Of a DNA stretch of 48,547 nt, positions 41,821 to 48,547 are shown piece after piece. Made by a program: the position numbers and the translations under genes. The notes below the pieces were generated by a model. That model was not told the origin of the DNA. It did not search any database and saw only the letters and a program-made list of their open reading frames with translations. The first letter of the stretch is position 1. Each line of letters begins with the position of its first letter. Source of the stretch: Archaeoglobus_B sp964471215 (lineage in GTDB: Archaea; Halobacteriota; Archaeoglobi; Archaeoglobales; Archaeoglobaceae); contig CAYYFC010000005.1 of assembly GCA_964471215.1 (NCBI GenBank), forward strand, positions 1 to 48,547, given 5' to 3'.

Positions 41821-44562
41821 ATGATAGAGAAGGATTACAGGTTTAAAGAGGTAGAAGAGAAATGGGTAAAAACTTGGAGAGATGACATGTACAGTTTTGA
41901 TTGGAATTCCAGAAAACCCCATTACATAATAGACACGCCACCACCATATCCAACCGGATCATTCCATCTCGGCAATGCCCTAAACTGGTGTTATATCGAC
42001 TTCATCGCCAGGTATAAGAGGATGAAGGGATATGAGGTGATGTTCCCTCAGGGCTGGGACTGTCACGGACTGCCAACCGAGGTAAAGGTAGAGGAGTTGT
42101 ACGGTATTAGCAAGGGAGACATACCCAGAGAAGAATTTAGGAGGCTATGTATCGAGTTCACAAAGAAAAACATAGATATCATGAAGAAGACTATGAAAAG
42201 ACTTGGATTTTCAATTGATTGGACAAAGGAATATATAACCATGCTCCCCGAGTATTACAAGAAAACACAGTTATCTTTCATTAAAATGTATAAAATGGGT
42301 CTAATATATAAAGGTTATCATCCCGTTGTGTTTTGTCCGAGATGTCAGACGACGATTGCGCTGGCGGAAATAGAGTATAGAAGTACAAAGACACTATTAA
42401 ACTATATAGTTTTTGGGGAAGGTGAAAACAAGGTGACAATTGCAACCACAAGACCAGAATTAATTCCAGCATGTGTTGCAATTGCCGTTCATCCAGAAGA
42501 CGATAGATATAGGCATCTGATCGGAAAAAAAGTAAGAATTCCAATATTTAATTACGATGTGGAAATAATAGCGGATGAGGAAGTAGATCCGGAGTTTGGA
42601 ACGGGAATAGTCATGATATGTACATTTGGAGACAAGCAGGATGTAAAGTGGTGGAAGAAGCACAAACTCGATTTAAGAATAGTTCTTGAGAAGAACGGGA
42701 GATTGAACGATAAGGCAGGTAAGTACAAGGGTCTTACAACATTGGAAGCTAGAAAAAAGATATTAGAGGATTTAAAGGCTGATGGTAGACTTGTTAAGCA
42801 GGAGGAAATAGAACAGAGCCTTGGAGTATGCTGGAGGTGCAAGACACCAGTTGAAATCGTTATAGAGGATCAATGGTTCATAAAGGTTGATAAAGAAAGA
42901 ATACTAAACGAGGCTAGGAAGATCAGATGGATTCCCGAACACATGTTCTACAGACTTAAAAGCTGGGTTGAGGGGATGGAATGGGATTGGGTTATAAGCA
43001 GACAGAGGATTTTCGCAACACCAATTCCGGTTTGGTACTGTAAAAGATGTAATTCTATAATTGTAGCAAAAGAAGAATGGTTACCTGTTGATCCAACTAG
43101 GGATTTGCCGAAAGAACCATGCCCAAACTGCGGAGGAACTTCGTTTGAAGGAGAAAGAGATGTGCTGGATACTTGGATGGATTCGTCGATTACACCACTT
43201 GTAATAGCTGGCTGGCCTGATCTGAAGGAGTATCCTGTTAACCTTAGACCACAGGGGCACGATATAATAAGAACATGGGCATTCTATACAATTCTTAGAT
43301 CCCTTGCACTGGTTGGCAGAATACCTTGGTATGAGATAGTGATAAATGGAATGGTTCTCGGAGAAGATGGAAGAAAAATGAGCAAGAGCTTAGGGAACAT
43401 AGTTGAGCCCGATGAGATAATCGAGAAATACGGCGCCGATGCTTTAAGGCAGTGGGCTGCAAGTGGTGTTGTCGGAGATGATGTCATTTTCAGCTGGAAA
43501 GAAATCGTATTTGCCTCTAGATTCCAGCAGAAGTTCTGGAGTATCCTCAGATTCACGCTTATGCATTTGAAGGATGAACCAAAGGATGAAGATACGAGAT
43601 ACCTCAGGGATGCAGACAGATGGATTCTTTCAAGGTTAATAAGAGTTATTAAGGATGTGGACGAGCATATGGAGAACTATAGGTTTTCCGAGGCTCTGAA
43701 AACTATTAGAAGCTTTGCTTGGTATGAGTATGCAGATAACTATCTGGAAATTGTAAAAAACAGACTGTACTCCGGGACAGAGGATGAGAAAAAAGGTGCC
43801 AGATTTGTGCTGTATAAGGTTATAAATGTGTTGATAAGATTGTTGGCACCGTTCACTCCCTTCCTTGCGGAAGAATGCTGGTATAGATTAAATGAAAGAA
43901 TAGGAAGGAAAGCGAACAGTGTTCACCTTCAAAGCTATCCAAGTGTATACGAGATCTTCAGACCGTTGCTGAACGATTCAATTGTTATTAAAACGGTTGA
44001 GGAGTTCGACAGGAATATACTCACGGCACTTATGACAGATCATAAGTCCTTCGAAGAACTCGTAAGATTTGAATGGGATAAAATCGAAAAGATCTTGGAA
44101 AAAATCGAAAGAAGAGGGGAATTGATAAAGGAAATAGTGTCGGAGATAAGGAGATTTAAGCACGACAGGGGCTTACCGTTAAACGCACCCCTGAAGAGAG
44201 TAATGATATATTTACCAGAAGGAATAGATACCAGAGATCTTGAAGGAGCTGTAAATTCAAAGGTTGAAGTACTGAACGAGATTCCAGATATAGAAATTAG
44301 GGTTAAGAAATTAAAGCCCAAGTTCAATATAATTGGACCCATGTTTAAGGATAGGGTTAAGGATATAATTAAAAGCGTTGCGAACCTCTCAAATGAGGAG
44401 AAGGTCAAATTTATTAAAGATGGATTTATAGAAATAGAATTAAATGGTAAAAAAATAAAACTAGATATAAATTGGTTTGATGCCGAGATAGAGAAGACAT
44501 TGGCGGGTGAGGAGATAGAGGTTTTGGAAACCAAGAATTCGGTACTGGTTGTCGAGGTATAA
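41821..44562 (+). CDS. valS: Valyl-tRNA synthetase
   Basis: Class I synthetase charging tRNA-Val, 913 aa. HIGH-type motif PTGSFHLGN (44-52), zinc-binding pairs CPRC (about 167-170), CWRC (about 338-341) and CPNC, an editing (CP1) domain with TIATTRPELIPACVAIAVHPED, the signature GRKMSKSLGN (about 517-526), an anticodon-binding helical domain and a C-terminal coiled region. CWVDSSITPL-type segment here reads DTWMDSSITPLVIAGW. No partner genes; cdc6 lies 79 bp upstream. Confidence 0.96.
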   Translation: MIEKDYRFKEVEEKWVKTWRDDMYSFDWNSRKPHYIIDTPPPYPTGSFHLGNALNWCYIDFIARYKRMKGYEVMFPQGWDCHGLPTEVKVEELYGISKGDIPREEFRRLCIEFTKKNIDIMKKTMKRLGFSIDWTKEYITMLPEYYKKTQLSFIKMYKMGLIYKGYHPVVFCPRCQTTIALAEIEYRSTKTLLNYIVFGEGENKVTIATTRPELIPACVAIAVHPEDDRYRHLIGKKVRIPIFNYDVEIIADEEVDPEFGTGIVMICTFGDKQDVKWWKKHKLDLRIVLEKNGRLNDKAGKYKGLTTLEARKKILEDLKADGRLVKQEEIEQSLGVCWRCKTPVEIVIEDQWFIKVDKERILNEARKIRWIPEHMFYRLKSWVEGMEWDWVISRQRIFATPIPVWYCKRCNSIIVAKEEWLPVDPTRDLPKEPCPNCGGTSFEGERDVLDTWMDSSITPLVIAGWPDLKEYPVNLRPQGHDIIRTWAFYTILRSLALVGRIPWYEIVINGMVLGEDGRKMSKSLGNIVEPDEIIEKYGADALRQWAASGVVGDDVIFSWKEIVFASRFQQKFWSILRFTLMHLKDEPKDEDTRYLRDADRWILSRLIRVIKDVDEHMENYRFSEALKTIRSFAWYEYADNYLEIVKNRLYSGTEDEKKGARFVLYKVINVLIRLLAPFTPFLAEECWYRLNERIGRKANSVHLQSYPSVYEIFRPLLNDSIVIKTVEEFDRNILTALMTDHKSFEELVRFEWDKIEKILEKIERRGELIKEIVSEIRRFKHDRGLPLNAPLKRVMIYLPEGIDTRDLEGAVNSKVEVLNEIPDIEIRVKKLKPKFNIIGPMFKDRVKDIIKSVANLSNEEKVKFIKDGFIEIELNGKKIKLDINWFDAEIEKTLAGEEIEVLETKNSVLVVEV

Positions 44563-44604
44563 TCATCGAAACATATATATTTCTAAATTTATTAGTCTTT
44601 GAGA

Positions 44605-45828
44605 ATGACCGTGATACAGTTCTTAGGAGGTTGCAGGGAAGTTGGAAGGTCGGCATTAATGGTAGATGGCATTATGCTCGATTATGGATTGAAACCATCA
44701 GACCCACCAGAGTTTCCCGTAAACGGTACGGCTCCTCATTCGCTCATAATAACCCATGGTCATCTCGATCACGTCGGAGTTGCACCTAACCTAATGGATT
44801 ATGACCCTAAGGTCTATATGACACCTCCAACCCTTGAGCTTTCCGTTTTACTCCTTAAGGATTCCATGAACATAATGCACATGCCGCCTTATACGAAAAG
44901 ACAGTTCAGACAGTTTGAGAGTAATACTATAGAGGTTGATTACGAGGAGCCCTTTTATATAAACGGTTGGGAGATTACCCTATTTAACGCTGGGCATATT
45001 CCTGGAAGTGCAAGTGTTCACATGTCTAAAGATGTAAACATACTGTATACAGGGGACATAAAGCTTGAGGAAACGAGATTGCTCGAGCCGGCGTATGTCG
45101 ATTTTCCTGAAATAGATATATTGATAATTGAGAGCACTTATTTCGGGACAAAGCATCCCAATAGAAAGGATTTAGAAAAGGCTTTTGTCGAAGCAATCCT
45201 TGAAACACTGGATAATAAGGGTCATGTTATAATACCAGCGTTTGCAGTCGGCAGAACTCAGGAGGTACTGATGATACTTGAGAGGTATGGTATAACGCCG
45301 TACATCGACGGTATGGGAAGGGAGGTATTCAGAATTCTTGAAAGATATCCGGATTATATAAAGAGTGCCAGGGCTTTAAGAAAGGCTATGAAAAATGCGA
45401 TTCCCGTTGAAAAGGGTAGAAGAGAGAGCTTATTGGACGAACCGTGTGTGATAGTTACGACGGCCGGTATGTTAAACGGTGGACCAGCACTATTTTATAT
45501 ATCTAGGCTTTACAACGACGAGAAATCAAAGATAATACTTACGGGATATCAGGTCGAGGGTACGAATGGGTACACGGCGTTAAATCACGGTATCATAAAC
45601 CTAGGAACTAAGGTCGTTAAATTAAAAATGGGAGTAGAACTCTACGACTTCTCAGCTCACGCAGACGATGAGCAACTGAAAGAACTCGTAAAAATAGCAG
45701 TTGACAGAGGTGCTAAGACTGTATTTACCGTGCATGGCGAGGACACCGAAGGATTTGCAAATTGGATAAGAGAAGAATTCGATGTTGAGGCGTATGCACC
45801 AAAAAATGGAGATATATATGTCATCTGA
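44605..45828 (+). CDS. Beta-CASP ribonuclease (aCPSF2-like)
   Basis: 407 aa from the ATG at 44605. A metallo-beta-lactamase core with THGHLDHVG (His51, His53, Asp55, His56), GHIPGSASV, LYTGDIK and a beta-CASP insert with AFAVGRTQEVL and VTTAGMLNGGPA, ending ELYDFSAHADDEQL and TVFTVHGE. It lacks KH domains, so it fits the shorter archaeal CPSF2 (or RNase J-like) group acting as an RNA endo/exonuclease. An in-frame TTG at 44599 is less likely because the TATA-like TATATATTTC lies about 25-30 bases above 44605. Confidence 0.9.
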   Translation: MTVIQFLGGCREVGRSALMVDGIMLDYGLKPSDPPEFPVNGTAPHSLIITHGHLDHVGVAPNLMDYDPKVYMTPPTLELSVLLLKDSMNIMHMPPYTKRQFRQFESNTIEVDYEEPFYINGWEITLFNAGHIPGSASVHMSKDVNILYTGDIKLEETRLLEPAYVDFPEIDILIIESTYFGTKHPNRKDLEKAFVEAILETLDNKGHVIIPAFAVGRTQEVLMILERYGITPYIDGMGREVFRILERYPDYIKSARALRKAMKNAIPVEKGRRESLLDEPCVIVTTAGMLNGGPALFYISRLYNDEKSKIILTGYQVEGTNGYTALNHGIINLGTKVVKLKMGVELYDFSAHADDEQLKELVKIAVDRGAKTVFTVHGEDTEGFANWIREEFDVEAYAPKNGDIYVI

Positions 45829-47262
45829 TTACGTTAGAGGCTTAACGCTGATTTTGAGCTTCTTGCCCTCTATTTCGACTTCGAATGTCCCCTCTACTTT
45901 GCCGCCAACTGGGAAAGGCTCCTCCTTCATCTCTCCCTTTAAAAATCTTAAGCCAGTTTGCGGAAATAATGCGTAAATTAAAACGTCTTCATCGCTTAGA
46001 TTCTCGAATCCCATCTCTATTAACTCCTGTCTTCTCCTCTCAAATTCGGGTTCGAGTAAATCTGCGGGTCTACATTCGATCGGCTTTTCATCTCCCAATA
46101 TCTTTTTTCTTATTTCATCCTTAACTGGTGCAGGTGTCCTGCCATACATTCCCTTAACGAGATCCTTTGTCTCTTTTGGAACGACCTTATATCTCTCACC
46201 AGTTAGAACGTTTAAGACAGCTTGAACGCCTACTATTTGACTCGTCGGTGTTACTAAGGGAACGTATCCCAGATCTTCTCTAACCTTTGGAACCTCTTTC
46301 AGGACATCCTTAAGTTTATCCAACGCGTTGTATTCCTTTAACTGAGCTATCAGATTCGAGAACATGCCGCCCGGAATTTGATATACGAGGACATTTGTAT
46401 CGGGAATGGTTGATCTTGGATCTATATAACCGGAGTACTTCTCCCTAATCTTCATGAAGTATTCCCTAACCTCGAGGAGTACATCCAGCTTTACACCTGT
46501 CTTATACCCCAGTTCTTCAAGTGCATAGACTATACTCTCAGTAGGCGGATGAGAAGTTCCCATGCTGAGAGGAGACATGGCCGTATCAACCATTTCTGCA
46601 CCGGCTTCAACTGATTTCAGAAGAGTCATGGATGCCATACCGCTTGTGTAATGGGAATGAACATCAATTGGCAATCCTATCTCCTTTTTTAATGCCTTAA
46701 CGAGATCATAAGCAACTTTCGGTGATAGCAAACCTGCCATGTCCTTTATACATATTGAATCCACATCTAAGCTTGCCAATTCTTTTGCTATTTCCACATA
46801 CTTATCTATCGTGTGAACAGGAGAAATTGTATAGCATATTGTTCCCTGCACAATTGCTCCCATTTTTTTAGCTGTTTTTATAGATGTTATTAGATTTCTG
46901 ATGTCGTTCAATGCGTCAAATATTCTGAATATGTCCAAGCCGTTCTCAACTGTCTTCTCTATGAATTTCTGAACTATGTCATCCGGATAATGTCTATAAC
47001 CTACGAGGTTCTGACCTCTTAAAAGCATCTGCAAATACGTATTCTTAACCTTTCTCCTAATCTCTCTAAGTCTTTCCCACGGATTCTCATTTAGATACCT
47101 GTGGCATGCATCAAAAGTTGCGCCTCCCCAAACCTCAAACGAATAAATTCCTGCATTGTCGAACGTTTCGAGTATTGGAATGATATCTCTAGTTCTCATC
47201 CTTGTGGCCAGTAGCGATTGATGAGCATCTCTAAGTGTTAGATCGACTATCTTAACCCTCAT
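45829..47262 (-). CDS. pycB: Pyruvate carboxylase subunit B, carboxyltransferase without biotin domain
   Basis: Transfers CO2 between carboxybiotin and pyruvate/oxaloacetate. The 477-aa protein has the HMGL-like TIM barrel (DLTLRDAHQSLLATRMRTRD, FEVWGGATFD, IKDMAGLLSP, DVHSHYTSGMAS metal ligands) and the conserved carboxylase domain (QIPGGMFSNL, TPTSQIVGVQAVLNVLTGERY, PQTGLRFL). It stops after KLKISVKPL, where related subunits continue with a linker and a biotinyl EAMKM domain, so the carrier must be a separate protein. It is convergent with the beta-CASP gene with no gap. Confidence 0.92.
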   Translation of the reverse strand: MRVKIVDLTLRDAHQSLLATRMRTRDIIPILETFDNAGIYSFEVWGGATFDACHRYLNENPWERLREIRRKVKNTYLQMLLRGQNLVGYRHYPDDIVQKFIEKTVENGLDIFRIFDALNDIRNLITSIKTAKKMGAIVQGTICYTISPVHTIDKYVEIAKELASLDVDSICIKDMAGLLSPKVAYDLVKALKKEIGLPIDVHSHYTSGMASMTLLKSVEAGAEMVDTAMSPLSMGTSHPPTESIVYALEELGYKTGVKLDVLLEVREYFMKIREKYSGYIDPRSTIPDTNVLVYQIPGGMFSNLIAQLKEYNALDKLKDVLKEVPKVREDLGYVPLVTPTSQIVGVQAVLNVLTGERYKVVPKETKDLVKGMYGRTPAPVKDEIRKKILGDEKPIECRPADLLEPEFERRRQELIEMGFENLSDEDVLIYALFPQTGLRFLKGEMKEEPFPVGGKVEGTFEVEIEGKKLKISVKPLT

Positions 47263-47335
47263 CCCAAATCCCTAGAGTTCAGGTTATATAAATGTCTTCA
47301 TGGAAGTGGAAGATGATCTGATTAGCCGAAAGCTG

Positions 47336-48547
47336 TTACGTTTTTAATAGAAAATTATAGAAATTTATAAACTTTTGAGCTAAGACGTAAGCAGAAGAGC
47401 AATGAACATACAATCCTAACGTTTTATGAATTCTCTTAGCTACTTTACTCGTATTTGCTGGATTCACTAGATATACTTTGAATCCCCTCTTTGAAGCCAT
47501 ACTGACACCATAATGCAACAACTCTCGCTTTGCAAACTTAGAAATCTTACGATTTGCCTTACGACTTTTCGTAAACCTTCTCTTCTTAATCCTATTAAGG
47601 TGTTCGAATAATACAATTCCTACACCGTGATAGTAAGCGTAATCGAGCAGTTCGGCCAAAGCTTTCAACCTAATGTCTTTAGCCTTACTCTTGGGAAAAC
47701 CGTGAGAAGTTATAAAATCGTTGCAAAATCTCGCCTTTTAAGGCTGGGATACGCAAGGAGGCAGTGAAGGGGTTGTTGGTAGCTTTAAATACTTCGAATT
47801 CCCACAAGAAGATGAAATGTTTCCTATGACGTCCCTTAAGGGGAAAGAGATAGTTTGCTTAGCCTGCTCCTTAACGAGGGGAGCGGGATGGGGCTTCAGT
47901 GGGCAAGCCCTTAACCCCCGTATGAAGCCTTGCTGAGAAGGCGGGTGGAACGGGAGAAGCTCCACCCCCTTTAGGGCAGGATAGCTCACTTCGGGGAAGT
48001 ATTTAACTTTAATGTCTCTAATTCTCCTATTCCAATCGACTATAACCATGTTAATTCTGTCCGAATTTAGGTCGAGGGACGCAATCAGCTTATCACAAGC
48101 TACTCTGTATTGGAAGAGTTCAAAGGGTAAGCTAAGGTGCGGGTATATTTTGCCATTCCTAAAGACGACTTTAGCCGTGTATTTATTAGCTTTGATAAAC
48201 CTCTCTCCGAAGTCGTGTCTAAACGACAATCATTCCCTCGAAAACGTATCTCTGATTTTTACTTCGTGATTGTCAATTCTAACGTTTCTGTTACCCCTCT
48301 CATTCGACTTTGCATAACTGACTAAAAACTTCGATTTGACGTGAACGTGCTTGGGATTGCTACCGTTATTTTTACATCCTTTTACGAGCATCCTAGCGTA
48401 GTTCCATGCCGAATCGGCATACCACCAGTTGTTCAAGATTTTTCGTAGCTCTTTAACTCCACTTGATCTATCCATACCCTTCGACTGTAGTTTTACAGCG
48501 ACGTTAACGGCTTCTCTAAACTTATAACAGAGTCTAACGAGTTTCAA
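47336..48547 (-). pseudogene. tnpB: Disrupted tnpB (IS200/IS605 accessory nuclease), 5' end beyond window
   Basis: Three pieces in one frame: N-terminal part 48233-48547 (continues past the edge), middle 47987-48229 with RuvC-I ASLDLNSDRINMVIVD and ending KYFPEV, and C-terminal part 47336-47710 resuming TSHGFPKSK with LDYAYYHG, FEHLNRIKKRR (RuvC-II Glu) and VNPANTSKVA. Lesions: an in-frame TGA at 48230-48232, the 276-bp insertion of copy E at 47711-47986, and Tyr in GLYVHCSSAYVLA where I expect the third RuvC Asp (GLDVHCASAY in relatives, from memory). No right-end hairpins or guide-RNA region follow the stop, 73 bp before pycB. Confidence 0.88.
47711..47986 (+). mobile_element. IS200/IS605-like gene-less element inserted in tnpB (copy E)
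   Basis: A 276-bp insert, antisense to tnpB. Left end TTGCAAAATCTCGCC with hairpin GCCTT-TT-AAGGC (47733-47744), TATA-like CTTTAAATA (47783-47791), then a highly structured segment: GCTCC/GGAGC (47866-47884), GGCTTCA/TGAAGCC enclosing GGGC/GCCC (47892-47929), GGGTGGA/TCCACCC (47943-47967), CCCT/AGGG (47967-47976) and the right end GGCAGGATAGCTCA. The architecture equals copies C and D, while the sequence is another subfamily. Removing it restores the tnpB frame FPEV-TSHGF. Confidence 0.72.

Overview
The window looks like part of an archaeal draft genome, most likely from Archaeoglobi or a close relative in the Euryarchaeota. Archaeal traits include DnaG-type primase, Orc1/Cdc6, SepF, NAC, ribosomal protein S3Ae, Cbf5, Bud32, archaeosine genes (TgtA, ArcS), wyosine synthase Taw1 and a secreted S-layer protein with a PGF-CTERM tail. 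A futalosine-pathway menaquinone gene (mqnC) fits Archaeoglobales. Many start codons lie about 25 nt below a TATA-like box with no Shine-Dalgarno site, so leaderless mRNAs are probably common. Other genes have a good GGAGGTGAT site. A run of 100 Ns at 4122-4221 marks an assembly join.

Layout: 1-642 is non-coding and holds a palindrome-rich, IS200/IS605-like element. 643-5113 carries a RecA-like hypothetical protein, RtcB RNA ligase split by an intein with a dead homing endonuclease, a CGGC protein cut by the gap, and two tiny DUF5320-type proteins, one extremely rich in tryptophan. 5212-9803 has the CCA-adding enzyme facing a four-gene operon (zinc ribbon, phosphoglycerate mutase, bactofilin, thioredoxin-HEAT fusion). 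10538-11208 holds a second small Gly/Arg/Trp-rich pair, one member with an Fe-S domain. 11559-13568 is sepF-ZPR1-mqnC. 13565-19187 on the minus strand holds tRNA-modification genes (arcS, tgtA, taw1), dnaG and a 3'-phosphoesterase. Just upstream of taw1 are two tandem box C/D sRNA candidates.

20403-27906 carries a small conserved protein, a SPOUT methyltransferase, a DUF2258 protein with an internal duplication, phosphoglycolate phosphatase, S3Ae, a radical SAM protein, Bud32 and SerRS. 28496-31558 is the S-layer protein with a hairpin in its leader. 32103-36483 holds nac-trmI, a DMT transporter, a winged-helix regulator, a CYTH protein and a TrmO-dUTPase/DCD fusion. 36737-40221 is cbf5, a glycosyltransferase and a radical SAM protein. 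40506-47262 holds orc1/cdc6, valS, a beta-CASP RNase and pyruvate carboxylase subunit B. The right edge is a broken tnpB.

The most striking theme is a set of small gene-less elements (about 230-280 bp, plus one of about 456 bp) with IS200/IS605-like hairpin ends and an internal archaeal promoter. The promoter precedes a structured, omega-RNA-like segment that runs exactly to the right end. Copies lie at 23241-23487 and 36497-36739 (best preserved), 19746-19972 (decayed, minus strand), 47711-47986 (inserted precisely into tnpB) and about 96-551 (divergent, with two nested palindromes). One copy supplies the stop codon of its neighbour gene. They may be orphan TnpB guide-RNA loci or MITEs that a TnpB/TnpA elsewhere can use.
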